Assembly: GCA_001304875.1 (NCBI GenBank)
Contig: BBZO01000018.1
Coordinates: 1-64,000, forward strand
From: Clostridia bacterium UC5.1-2E3
Lineage (GTDB): Bacteria > Bacillota > Clostridia > Lachnospirales > Lachnospiraceae
Direction of reading: 5' to 3'
DNA: 64,000 bases
Shown here: positions 31,190 through 39,970 of the stretch, piece after piece
Layout of the letters: each line of letters begins with the position of its first letter
Numbering within the stretch: position 1 is the first letter of the stretch
Made by a program: the position numbers and the translations under genes
Notes under the pieces: model-generated
Seen by the model: the letters and a program-made list of their open reading frames with translations, nothing else
Told to the model about the DNA's origin: nothing
Databases searched by the model: none

Positions 31190-31579
31190 CTACGACTCGC
31201 TGTGCGAAACAAACAAAAACTTCCGGATCGCAAACAGCGCCGCGATCGCCGAAACCCCGATCAGTGTCTCCAGCATCGTCGTGTGCTCGATGATAATGCT
31301 TCGCGACACCGCGAACAATAAAACCTCCACCACCGAGTCCAGGTCGTGCCGGCAGAACATCTTTAAGAGCTCGATGCCGATGATGATATTAAATACATAT
31401 TTGAGGAAGCTGGTGAAATCCTCGTTGAAGTAGAGCTGTGATAAATGCTCCGGCATGGTCAGCATCGTGATGATGATGGACATGATGACGAACACCGCCA
31501 CAATAACCTCAAAATAAAATGCCATGTTGAAAATAAAGCGCTGCGCGCGGATTGCTTTGCTTTCCAGTGCTTTTTTCAT
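31190..31579 (-). CDS. PsiE-like membrane protein
   Basis: Small integral membrane protein with four hydrophobic segments and the family segment DSVVEVLLFAVSRSIIIEH followed by TTMLETLIGVSAIAALFAIR, resembling the phosphate-starvation-inducible PsiE family. Function unknown; in enterobacteria psiE is phosphate-controlled but that is not shown here. The start is uncertain: ATG 31579 gives 129 residues (AGGAGG is 14 bases upstream), while an upstream in-frame ATG would add MEGRIDAEEENQTK without a ribosome site. Convergent with the antitoxin gene. Confidence 0.75.
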   Translation of the reverse strand: MKKALESKAIRAQRFIFNMAFYFEVIVAVFVIMSIIITMLTMPEHLSQLYFNEDFTSFLKYVFNIIIGIELLKMFCRHDLDSVVEVLLFAVSRSIIIEHTTMLETLIGVSAIAALFAIRKFLFVSHSES

Positions 31580-31704
31580 TTTCGTTTGATTCTCCTCCTC
31601 TGCGTCAATTCTCCCTTCCATTATAAGATAAACTTTAACAAAATACAAACAGAAAAAACTTTAGCACACAAACGCATAAACGCGTTGAAATTATAGGAAT
31701 TTAA

Positions 31705-31733
31705 TTGACTACAGCGTAAAACTGTAGTATGAT
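31705..31733 (+). promoter_or_regulatory. promoter with dyad in spacer, ABC importer
   Basis: TTGACT (31705-31710), 17 bp, TATGAT (31728-31733). A perfect dyad CTACAG (31709-31714), 7 bp, CTGTAG (31722-31727) occupies the spacer, a position where a bound repressor would block polymerase. No T-box or TRAP-type leader was seen in the 55 bases before the start codon. Confidence 0.75.
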
Positions 31734-31787
31734 AGTTCTAGTTTCTTACCTAAGGAACGAAAATCAGTAAAAAGAGGAGATAGTATT

Positions 31788-32834
31788 ATGAGAAAAGCGA
31801 ACAGATTAGCAGCTTTAGCTGGCGGGACTTATGACATTTTCCCTGACAGCATGCGGCGGCGGTGCGGCTGAGACGGAAGCGGCGGCTGAGGCGGCCACCG
31901 AGCCACAGCGGCTGAGGCCGGGGACAGCACGGAGGCAGAAGCCGAAGCAGAGGCGGAGAGTACAGACGGCAAGGTATACCAGATCGGCGTTCTCCAGCTG
32001 GTACAGCACACGGCTCTTGACAAAGCGAATGAGGGATTTATCGCAGCGCTGGACGACGCCGGCCTTGCGTATGAGGCTGACCAGCAGAACGCGGCCAACG
32101 AGCAGTCCACCTGCCAGACCGTGGCTGAGAAATTTGTAAATGACGGGAAGGATCTTATTTTTGCCATCGCAACTCCGGCTGCTCAGGCAGTGGCAGGCGC
32201 GACCAGCGACATCCCGATTCTTTTAAGCGCAGTGACAGATCCGGCGGCTTCCGGCCTGGTAGAGTCCAACGAAGCTCCGGGCGTGAACGTTTCCGGCACC
32301 TCTGATCTGACTCCGGTAGCCGAGCAGATCCAGCTGATCCCGAAGGTGAATCCGGAGGCCAAGGCGGTCGGCATTCTCTACTGCAGCGCAGAGAGCAACT
32401 CCGTGATCCAGGCGGAGATGGCCAGAGAGGCCATTGAGGCGCTGGGCTTAGAGGCTAAGGATTACACCGTATCCAGCTCCAACGAGATCCAGACCGTGGT
32501 GGAGTCCATGGTTGGAAATGTGGATGTGATCTACGCGCCCACCGATAACATGATTGCCGCAGGTATGGCAACTGTTTCCATGATTGCCAATGATAACGGC
32601 CTTCCCACCGTTGTGGGCGAGAGCGGCATGGTTGAGGCAGGCGGTCTTGTGACCTACGGCATCGACTACTACCAGCTGGGCTACATGGCAGGCGAGCAGG
32701 CCATTGACATCCTTGTGAACGGCGCGGACATCACCCAGATGCCCATCGGCTACCTGGATGCCTCCAGGTGCGAGCTCATGGTGAATGAGGACACCGCGGC
32801 TACCCTTGGCATCGATCCGGCTGTCTTCGAATAG
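31788..32834 (+). CDS. ABC importer substrate-binding lipoprotein (TrpX-like, COG2984)
   Basis: Extracytoplasmic solute-binding lipoprotein, 349 residues after repair near 31822 (CT lost) and 31900 (G lost). Signal peptide MRKANRLAALALAGLMTFSL ends in lipobox LTAC; a low-complexity Ala/Glu/Thr tether of about 30 residues follows, then KVYQIGVLQLVQHTALDKAN and the periplasmic-binding fold. This family is linked with a COG4120 permease and COG1101 ATPase, as here, and some Firmicute members (TrpXYZ) import tryptophan; the amino acid here is not determinable. A GC-rich hairpin separates it from the permease gene. Confidence 0.88.
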
Positions 32835-32858
32835 CCGGCTTCAGAAAACAGATATTTA

Positions 32859-32888
32859 CAGGCGGGCGCAGAGCACCGCGTCCGCCTG
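32859..32888 (+). repeat. intercistronic stem-loop
   Basis: CAGGCGGGCGC (32859-32869) pairs with GCGTCCGCCTG (32878-32888) with one mismatch. No T run follows. Likely stabilises the binding-protein part of the transcript relative to the transporter genes, as is usual for ABC importers. Confidence 0.6.
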
Positions 32889-32993
32889 CAATCCGGAGGA
32901 TGGATGGTTTACATGAGGATATTTGGAACGGTGTCCCCATGTAAGGCATCTATCCTTCTGTTCACAACAAGAAAACGTAAGGAGAATGTGTAA

Positions 32994-33906
32994 ATGAGTG
33001 CTTTATTAGGAGCAATGCAGGGCGCTGCGGCCCAGGGCGTACTCTGGGGAATCATGGTTTTAGGCGTCTACATCACATACAAGCTGCTGGATATCGCGGA
33101 TCTGACGGTGGACGGAAGCTTTGCCCTCGGCGGCTGCGTCTGCGCGATTCTGGTTGCCAATAAGATCGTGGATCCGGTGACGGCCCTGTTTCTGTCGGCC
33201 ATGGCCGGCGTCCTGGCGGGAGCGGTGACGGGGATTCTGCACACACTGTTTGAGATCCCGGCGATTCTGGCGGGAATACTGACCCAGATCGCCCTCTGGT
33301 CCGTGAATCTGAGAGTCATGGGCGGCAAGAGCAATGTGCCGCTCTTAAAAGAGAAAACCCTGATCAGCGGCTTCGTGGACATGACGGGCATGAAGCAGTC
33401 CCAGGCGCGCTGATCATCGGAATTATCGTTGCGGTGGCCACCATTGCGATTCTCTACTGGTTCTTCGGAACGGAGATCGGAAGCGCCATGCGTGCGACGG
33501 GAAACAATGAGGACATGATCCGCGCCCTGGGCGTCAACACGAAGGTCACGAAGCTTCTGGCCCTGATGCTCAGCAATGGTCTGGTGGGCCTCTCCGGCGC
33601 GCTGATCTGCCAGTATCAGAAGTACGGCGACGTCAACATGGGAACCGGCGCATCGTCATCGGCCTGGCGGCCATCGTCATCGGCGAGGTGCTGATGGGAC
33701 GGCTGCGCTCCTTTTACAGCAAGCTCACCTCCGCGGTGGTCGGCTCGATGATCTACTTCCTCATCCGCGCCTGGGTGCTGCAGATGGGCATGAACCCCAA
33801 CGACATGAAGCTGCTGTCCGCGATTATCGTGGCCCTGGCGCTCTGCGCTCCGGTGGTCATGGACAAGTACCGGCTGAAAAAATCCTACACGGAAGGAGGG
33901 GAATAG
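32994..33906 (+). CDS. ABC importer permease (TrpY-like, COG4120)
   Basis: Membrane permease with about eight helices, 304 residues after repair near 33405 and 33635. N-terminal GIMVLGVYITYKLLDIADLT and DGSFALGGCVCA are characteristic of the COG4120 group (related to branched-chain/ribose-type permeases); the EAA-like loop SAMRATGNNEDMIRALG is the likely ATPase contact. AAGGAG precedes ATG 32994. Three bases separate its stop from the ATPase start. Confidence 0.88.
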
Positions 33907-33909
33907 GCC

Positions 33910-34704
33910 ATGCTGACCATCACAAACGTCTGCAAGACATTTAACAAGGGCACGATCAATGAAAAGAGAGCCTTAAACGGCGTGAACCTGCACCTGGATC
34001 CCGGCGATTTCGTCACCATCATCGGCGGAAACGGAGCCGGCAAATCCACGATGCTCAACATGATCGCCGGCGTGTACCCCATCGATTCCGGAAAAATCAT
34101 CATCGACGGCGTGAACATTTCCCGTGATCCGGAGTATAAGCGGGCCAAATACATCGGCCGCGTGTTCCAGGATCCATGAGAGGCACCGCCGCCGGCATGG
34201 AGATACAGGAAAACCTGGCGCTGGCCCTGCGGCGCGGAAAGTCCCGCGGCCTCCGCTGGGGGATCAAGGGAAATGAGAAGGATTTCTACCGCGAGGCACT
34301 GGCGCAGCTGGATCTGGGCCTCCAGACCAGAATGAGCAGCAAGGTGGGCCTTCTGTCCGGCGGACAGAGGCAGGCGCTGACGCTTCTGATGGCGACGCTG
34401 CAGAAGCCGAAGCTTCTCCTTCTGGACGAGCACACGGCGGCGCTGGATCCCAAGACAGCCCGGAAGGTGCTGGAGATCACGGAGAAGATTGTCACGGAGC
34501 AGGAGCTGACCGCATGATGGTCACTCACAACATGAGGGACGCCATCCACATCGGAAACCGGCTGATTATGATGCACGAGGGGCGCATCATCTACGACGTA
34601 GCCGGAGAGGAGAAGAAAAATCTCCAGGTGGAGGATCTTTTAAAGAAATTTGAGGACGCCAGCGGCGAGGAATTTCCAACGACCGCATGATGCTGGCGAA
34701 GTAA
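33910..34704 (+). CDS. ABC importer ATPase (TrpZ-like, COG1101)
   Basis: Cytoplasmic ATPase of the preceding importer, 265 residues after three CCC/CC contractions (near 34175, 34515, 34677) are restored. Walker A GGNGAGKST, Q-loop VFQDPMRGTAAGM, signature LLSGGQRQALT, Walker B KLLLLDEHTAALDP and H-loop MMVTHNMRDA. The DEHTAALDP variant and GTAAGM after the Q-loop are typical of COG1101. Last gene of the three-gene operon; a long stem-loop follows. Confidence 0.9.
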
Positions 34705-34742
34705 AGGGATATTTAACTGCGGCATTCAAGGCCGCACGGGCA

Positions 34743-34786
34743 GGGGGAAAGCATGTGGAAAGAAAGAGCTTCACATGCTTTCCCCC
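34743..34786 (+). terminator. 15-bp stem-loop after ABC operon
   Basis: GGGGGAAAGCATGTG (34743-34757) pairs perfectly with CACATGCTTTCCCCC (34772-34786). The following ACTTGCG has no T run, so it may act as a weak or Rho-dependent end, or a transcript stabiliser. Confidence 0.6.
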
Positions 34787-34788
34787 AC

Positions 34789-34818
34789 TTGCGTATTATT
34801 TATGTGTTGTGGTATAAT
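34789..34818 (+). promoter_or_regulatory. promoter of first SH3b-NlpC gene
   Basis: TTGCGT (34789-34794), 18 bp, TATAAT (34813-34818), about 45 bases before the start codon. Confidence 0.6.
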
Positions 34819-34862
34819 GGGAACACTTGGCGGAAATTTACATAAGAATGGAGAATGTTCTG

Positions 34863-36416
34863 ATGGGTCGTTTTGACAATGATTTCGAGTTTTTTGACCT
34901 GGATAAACGGAAGATAAAGTTTCGCAGAGGGGGGCGTTTCCCCTATGACTGGCGGTATCTTGTGGCCGGAGTGATTGTGCTTGCGGCGGTGATTGCCTCA
35001 TCGTCTGGGGCTGGGAAAGAAGGAGACGGGAGCCGGCGGACAGCTCCTTGACGACCAGGCCCAGGAGACGACGGTGAGCCCGGAGGAGGAACGGGCGGCG
35101 AGAGAGGATGCGGAGCGCCAGGCGGTGGTAGACTCCTATGCCAATCTGGGAGTTGTGAGCGTGGACGGATATCTGAACATGCGCGAGGCTGCCAGCACCG
35201 ACGCGGATGTCATCGGCAAACTGCGGGACGGCTGCGCCTGCGAGATCGTGGACACCGGCACAGAAGGGTGGTACAAAGTGACTTCCGGCGGCCTGGAAGG
35301 TATATAAGCTCCGAATTTGTGCTGACCGGCGACGAGGCAAAGGAGGCGGCTAAGCCTCTGGTGAAGCTCTATGCCATCGTGAATGCGGATAAGTTAAATG
35401 TCCGGCAGGATCCCAGCGCCGAATCCCCGGCCGTGGGCTATGTGGTCCAGAATGAGCGCTATCCCGTGATCTCTGAGACCGACGGCTGGGTGGAGATAAA
35501 CAGCGGATACATTTCCGCCGACTATGTGGACGTGAAGCTGGCCCTGGACGAGGCCAAGAAGCTGGATCTCAAGTCCATGGTCTTCAACATGTATGACAAT
35601 CTGGGAATCTCCAGTGTGGATACCTACCTGAATATCCGCGAGGAGCCCAGTGAGAACGCAACCATTATAGGAAAGATGACCAGCAAATCTGCGGGCGATA
35701 TCCTGGAGACCGTGGACGGCTGGTATAAGATCAAGTCCGGACCTGTCACGGGTTATGTCTCCTCGGAGTACATTCTGACGGGCCAGGCGGCCAGGGACGA
35801 GGCGCTGCAGGTGGCGGAGCTGATGGCCATTGTGAGCACCGACCGTCTGAACGCGAGAACCGAGCCCAGCACCGACGCGACATCTGGACGCAGATTTCCA
35901 GCAATGAGCGCTATGCGGTGCTGCAGCAGCTGGACGGCTGGGTGGAGATCGAGCTGGATACCAGCACGGCCTTTGTTTCCACTGACTATGTGGATGTGCG
36001 CTATGCGCTTCCGGAGGCTGTGAAGTTCAGCGAGCTGGACGGCAACGCGTCCCTGCGGAACCGCATGGTAAACTACGCGCTCCAGTTCGTGGGCAACCCC
36101 TATGTATGGGGCGGCAACGACCCGCACACCGGCGCGGACTGCTCCGGTTTTGTGAGATATATCTACAACAATGTGGCCGGCATCTCGCTCCCGCGCGTAT
36201 CCAGAGACCAGGCGAAGGTGGGAACACGGATCAATTCCTCAGATGCGCCCCGGAGACCTCATTTTCTACACCGGAAGCAACGGGGTGGTAAACCACGTGG
36301 CCATGTATATCGGCAATGGACAGATCGTCCATGCGGCCAGCCGCAGAAGCGGAATCAAGATATCCTCCTGGAATTACCGGAATCCGTACAGGATCGTGAA
36401 TGCGCTGGGGGATTGA
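34863..36416 (+). CDS. SH3b-repeat NlpC/P60 peptidoglycan hydrolase, copy 1
   Basis: Membrane-anchored or exported wall endopeptidase, 519 residues after five repairs (near 34993, 35010, 35300, 35880, 36242). A single N-terminal membrane segment (DWRYLVAGVIVLAAVIALIV) is preceded by a charged tail. Four bacterial SH3 repeats follow, each with a DGYLNMREAAST- or DKLNVRQDPS-like core and a GWVEI/GWYKI strand, then the NlpC/P60 domain: GADCSGFVRYIYN (catalytic Cys), HVAMYIGNG (His) and VHAASRRSG. Cleaves peptide stems, typically D-Glu to diamino acid. Tandem paralogue of the next gene; the domains align in the same order but this copy lacks the Ser/Gly linker. Confidence 0.92.
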
Positions 36417-36430
36417 GAATAAAAGATATC

Positions 36431-36481
36431 GGAGAGCGGGAAACCCTGCGCCTCGGCGCGGAGTTTTCCGCTCTCCTTTTT
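36431..36481 (+). terminator. intrinsic terminator between the SH3b-NlpC genes
   Basis: GGAGAGCGG (36431-36439) pairs with CCGCTCTCC (36468-36476), with an inner GC-rich hairpin, followed by TTTTT (36477-36481). The two paralogues are therefore separate transcription units. Confidence 0.85.
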
Positions 36482-36527
36482 AGCGTAAAAGAGACAAAAA
36501 GCGGACTACAAAGTATTGTAAGAAATT

Positions 36528-36599
36528 TTCTGTCGCAAAACCCGACAGAATATGATATAATTTCTCCAAAACGTCATATTTCTGTAATAATTTTGTAAA
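36528..36599 (+). promoter_or_regulatory. promoter region with dyad and WalR-like box
   Basis: A perfect dyad TTCTGTCG (36528-36535), 7 bp, CGACAGAA (36543-36550) lies where the -35 should be, followed by TATAAT (36556-36561). Downstream, TGTAAT-AATTT-TGTAAA (36583-36599) matches the WalR consensus TGTWAH-N5-TGTWAH exactly. Lying after the -10, such a site would be expected to repress. WalR control of wall hydrolases is established in Bacilli; its use here is inference. Confidence 0.6.
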
Positions 36600-36614
36600 T
36601 TGGAGTGAATCTCA

Positions 36615-38335
36615 ATGGATAAAAAAAAGATCGAAGACTACAGATCCCGTATTAAGCGCGCGAGGAACAGAAGAAACGGCAAGGATCCGACGCGTCTTAT
36701 TATCATCTGTCTGGCGTGTGTGGTTCTCGTTGCCGTCGTAGCGGTGGCGGGGATAGCGGTCCGGGCTATCTCCGGAGCCATGGAGGCCAGGCAGGAGGCC
36801 CAGGCGAGCCTGGCGGCGGTGACCGCGACGGAAGGGACGATGGCGCCGGCGGAGACCACGCTTTCCCCGGAGGAGGAATCCTCGCTGGCTCTGGAGGCGG
36901 AGATCGAGAGTGTGGTGGACGGCTATGAAAATCTGGGCATTGTCAATGTTTCCGGATATTTAAACATGCGCGAGACACCCAGCACCGACGGAAAGATCAT
37001 CGGAAAGCTCCTGGGCGGAAGCGCCTGCGAGATTGTAAATTCTGACACCGACGGCTGGTATCAGATTTCGTCCGGCGGCCTGAACGGCTACATAAGCTCT
37101 GAGTTTGTACTCACCGGCGATGAGGCCAGGACGGCAGCCCTTGAGGAGGTGGAGTACCGGGCCATCGTCACGGCGGACAAGCTGAACGTCCGCACGGAGC
37201 CCAGGGAGGACGCCGAAGTGGTGGGCCAGATCGTCCAGAACGAGAGGTATGTCATCGAGGGCGAGGAGAATGGCTGGGTGAAGATTCCGTCCGGCTATGT
37301 CTCTGCAGATTATGTGGAGAAGCGCTATGCGCTCAACGAGGCGAGAGAGCTGGATGTGAAGACCATGGTTCTCAACATGTACGACAAGCTCGGCGTCTCC
37401 AATGTCAATAACTACCTGAATATCCGCGATACTCCCAGCGAGGAGGGAAAAATCATCGGCAAACTGCCGGGCAAGGCGGGAGCGGAGGTCCTGGAGGAGG
37501 CCGACGGCTGGTATAAGATCAAATCCGGCCCGGTCACCGGCTATGTGCGCGCGGACTACCTTATGACGGGTACTTCAGCGCAGAATGCGGCGCTTCAGAA
37601 TGCGAAGCTGATGGCCATTGTGAGCACCGACGGGCTGAACGTCCGCACGGAGCCCAACACGGAGGCCACCATCTGGACCCAGATTTCCAACAGCGAGCGC
37701 TATGACGTAGTGTCCCAGCAGGACGGCTGGGTGGGCATCCAGCTGGACGACGAGGTCTGCTATGTGGCCAATCAGTTTGTGGATGTGCGCTATGCGCTGA
37801 ACGAGGCGATCAAGTATTCGCCCGTGGTGGAGACCACCGGTTCCAGCTCGGGAAATTCCGGCTCCAGCAGCTCCGGAAGCTCCAGCAGTTCCAGCTCCGG
37901 CTCGAAGACAAATTCCGGCAGCTCCGGCAAGGTGAACAACGGGGCGGCGGGAAGCGCGGCGGGCGCTACCTCCTCCACGAGAACGCAGATTGCCAACTAT
38001 GCGGTGCAGTTTGTGGGCAACCCCTACGTATGGGGAGGCACCAGTCTGACCAACGGCGCGGACTGCTCCGGATTTACCATGGCGGTGATGTCCCACTTCG
38101 GTGTGAGCCTGCCGCATCACTCCGGATCACAGGCCAACTGCGGACGTTCCATCAGCTCCAGCGAGATGCGTCCCGGCGACCTGGTATTCTACTCCGGCGG
38201 CGGAGCCATCAACACGTGGCTCTCTACATCGGCAACGGCCAGGTGGTGCACGCCTCCAGCGCGAAGACGGGCATCAAGATTTCCACCTGGAATTACCGTA
38301 CCCCGGTGAAGATTGTGAATGTTCTCGGGGACTAA
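36615..38335 (+). CDS. SH3b-repeat NlpC/P60 peptidoglycan hydrolase, copy 2
   Basis: Paralogue of the preceding hydrolase, 573 residues after one C is restored near 38212. Basic N-terminal tail, one membrane segment (LIIICLACVVLVAVVAVAGI), four SH3b repeats (SGYLNMRETPST, DKLNVRTEPRED, NYLNIRDTPSEE, DGLNVRTEPNTE), a Ser/Gly-rich flexible linker of about 50 residues (around 415-465), and an NlpC/P60 domain with GADCSGFTMAVMS, HVALYIGNG and VHASSAKTG. Expected to act outside the membrane on wall peptides. Own promoter and terminator; possible WalR regulation. Confidence 0.93.
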
Positions 38336-38348
38336 ATACAGGCATGTA

Positions 38349-38391
38349 AGAGGCCGGCACAGCAAAAGGTTGTGCCGGCCTCTAATTTTTT
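38349..38391 (+). terminator. strong intrinsic terminator
   Basis: AGAGGCCGGCACA (38349-38361), 9-nt loop, TGTGCCGGCCTCT (38371-38383), then AATTTTTT. A perfect 13-bp stem. Confidence 0.92.
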
Positions 38392-38400
38392 GAATAAAAA

Positions 38401-38425
38401 TGAACCATTTCCCCGCAGAATGTCT
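38401..38425 (+). promoter_or_regulatory. candidate ECF-type promoter
   Basis: TGAACC (38401-38406), 15 bp, GTCT (38422-38425). This resembles ECF sigma promoters (TGAAAC ... CGTC), and it stands immediately before an ECF sigma gene, suggesting autoregulation. Confidence 0.6.
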
Positions 38426-38466
38426 CTATAAGACAGGTGCACCTGATAAGGAAGGAGGAGATGCAG

Positions 38467-39054
38467 GTGGAGGACGTTTTACTGGTACGCCGAATGATGG
38501 ACGGCGACCGGGAAGCATTTGACGAGCTGATGAAAAAGACACAGAGAGAAATCATCCGGCTGGCATATCTGATTTCCGGAAACCATGCGGACAGTGAGGA
38601 CATCGCGCAGGAGACATTTGTGCAGGCATATCTCAAGAGAAAGGAGATCCGGGAGCCGGAGTATTTCCGGACCTGGCTCATACGGATGATGACGCGGATC
38701 GCCTGGCGCTATCTGAAAAAGAAAGGGAGAGAGCGCCCGGCGGAGGACGAAGAGCTTTTCGCGGGGATGCCCAGAGATCTGCAGAGCGATCTTTCGCGGG
38801 CTGCCGAACAGCAGGAGGAGAGAGAAACCCTCGCTGCGGCCATCCGGCGCCTGCCGGTGAAGCACCGCACCGTGGTGATCCTTTATTATTTCGAGGAGAT
38901 GACCACGCGGGAGATTGCCGTTGTCACCGGCTGCATGGAAGGAACTGTCAAATCCCGGCTTCACACAGCCAGGAGGAAACTGAAGGAGGAGCTGACCGGC
39001 CAGCGTGCGCCGGCAGGGAGAGGAGGCCCTTATGAACAGGAAGAACTACAGTGA
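38467..39054 (+). CDS. ECF RNA polymerase sigma factor
   Basis: Extracytoplasmic-function sigma factor, about 195 residues. Region 2: DREAFDELMKKTQREIIRLA, then GNHADSEDIAQETFVQAYLK and the -10-binding segment REPEYFRTWLIRMMTRIAWR. Region 4: LPVKHRTVVILYYFEEMTTR, then EIAVVTGCMEGTVKSRLHTA. GTG 38467 fits AAGGAGG best (8-9 bases); ATG 38461 is too close to it and ATG 38437 has none. The C-terminal 20 residues are low-complexity. It overlaps the next gene by 23 bp, an arrangement typical of sigma/anti-sigma pairs. Confidence 0.92.
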   Translation: MEDVLLVRRMMDGDREAFDELMKKTQREIIRLAYLISGNHADSEDIAQETFVQAYLKRKEIREPEYFRTWLIRMMTRIAWRYLKKKGRERPAEDEELFAGMPRDLQSDLSRAAEQQEERETLAAAIRRLPVKHRTVVILYYFEEMTTREIAVVTGCMEGTVKSRLHTARRKLKEELTGQRAPAGRGGPYEQEELQ

Positions 39055-39850
39055 TCTGGAGCCCAGGATAAAGGATGCGCTCCAGAGCCAGGCAGACCGC
39101 CTGTACCGCCTGTACGAATCTGATCCGGCCCGCGGGGAAGCGTTTCTGCGCCGTGTCAGCCGCCGGATCGACGCTACACAGTCAACGAGAGGAGAGAAAA
39201 TTATGAATCATAGATTTAGAAACGTATTAGTTGCAGCAGGAGCCATGTGCATTCTTGGGAGCGCCGCAGTGATGGCCTCCGGAGGCTTTGTGCACTGGAT
39301 CAGCGGCAGCAGCTCCAGAGACGAGATCTCCAGCTACGAGGAGCTGGCCGCCATGGGGGAGCAGCACGGAGTTCCCTTCACCATCAACGCCCCGGAAACC
39401 TTCGGGAACGGCTACGCCTTCGCCTCGGCCCGCCCGGTCACAGCCGCCGGCGTGGATGCGGAGGGAAACGAGACGCCGCTCCCCACCGAGGTGTCGCTGA
39501 CCTATGAAAAAGAGGGCCTGCCGGACGTGAACATCTACGAGTCCCAGTCCCGCCCCGACAGCACCCCCGCTCCCCAGGCCCAGCCCCGCCAGATCGGGGA
39601 ATACACTTTCTATTTCTCCGAGGACCACTACAAATTTGTCCCCCCGGACTATGAGATCACCGAGGAAGAACAACGCGCCGTGGACGCCGGAACCCTCTAC
39701 GTCTCCTACGGCGCCTCCGAAATAGAAGAAAACCTGATCACCGGCATCACCTGGGAAGCCTCCAATATCCAGTACACCCTGATGACCACCGACACTCCTC
39801 TGACGGAGGAAGAACTTCTGGAAATGGCCGTCGAAATGATGAAGAATTAG
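39032..39850 (+). CDS. probable anti-sigma factor with one membrane helix
   Basis: 272-residue membrane protein. A cytoplasmic N-terminal part of about 65 basic residues (LEPRIKDALQSQADRLYRLY) precedes a single helix (FRNVLVAAGAMCILGSAAVM), and about 180 extracytoplasmic residues follow with FTINAPETFGNGYAFASARP and many Glu/Pro. No zinc-binding HxxxCxxC motif of ZAS anti-sigma factors is seen, so it would be a different type. Overlaps the ECF sigma gene, with AGGAGG inside that gene, so they are translationally coupled. Function is inferred from architecture and position; the family is not recognised. Confidence 0.7.
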   Translation: MNRKNYSDLEPRIKDALQSQADRLYRLYESDPARGEAFLRRVSRRIDATQSTRGEKIMNHRFRNVLVAAGAMCILGSAAVMASGGFVHWISGSSSRDEISSYEELAAMGEQHGVPFTINAPETFGNGYAFASARPVTAAGVDAEGNETPLPTEVSLTYEKEGLPDVNIYESQSRPDSTPAPQAQPRQIGEYTFYFSEDHYKFVPPDYEITEEEQRAVDAGTLYVSYGASEIEENLITGITWEASNIQYTLMTTDTPLTEEELLEMAVEMMKN

Positions 39851-39895
39851 TGCTTTCGTATAATTAGTGACAGAGAAATGAGGAAAGATATCGCA

Positions 39896-39956
39896 GCCAG
39901 CGAAGCAGGGAAAGACGCGGGGGAGACGGCTTTCCCTGCCCCCGCCTCTCGCGACT
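39896..39956. repeat. short repeat related to palindromes A/B (copy C)
   Basis: GCAGGGAAAG (39905-39914) pairs with CTTTCCCTGC (39930-39939). The segment CTTTCCCTGCCCCCGCCTCT (39930-39949) followed by CGCGACTCC is nearly the complement of the outer edge of copy A (14872-14898), and AGCGAAGCAGGGAAAG matches its right edge. It sits between convergent genes and may act as a bidirectional terminator. Confidence 0.6.
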
Positions 39957-39970
39957 CCTGACTCCTATTT

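Noticed and set aside
31788-34704. T-box or tryptophan leader before the ABC importer
   Set aside because: Only 55 bases lie between -10 and the start codon and no GGGTGGNACCGCG motif is present.
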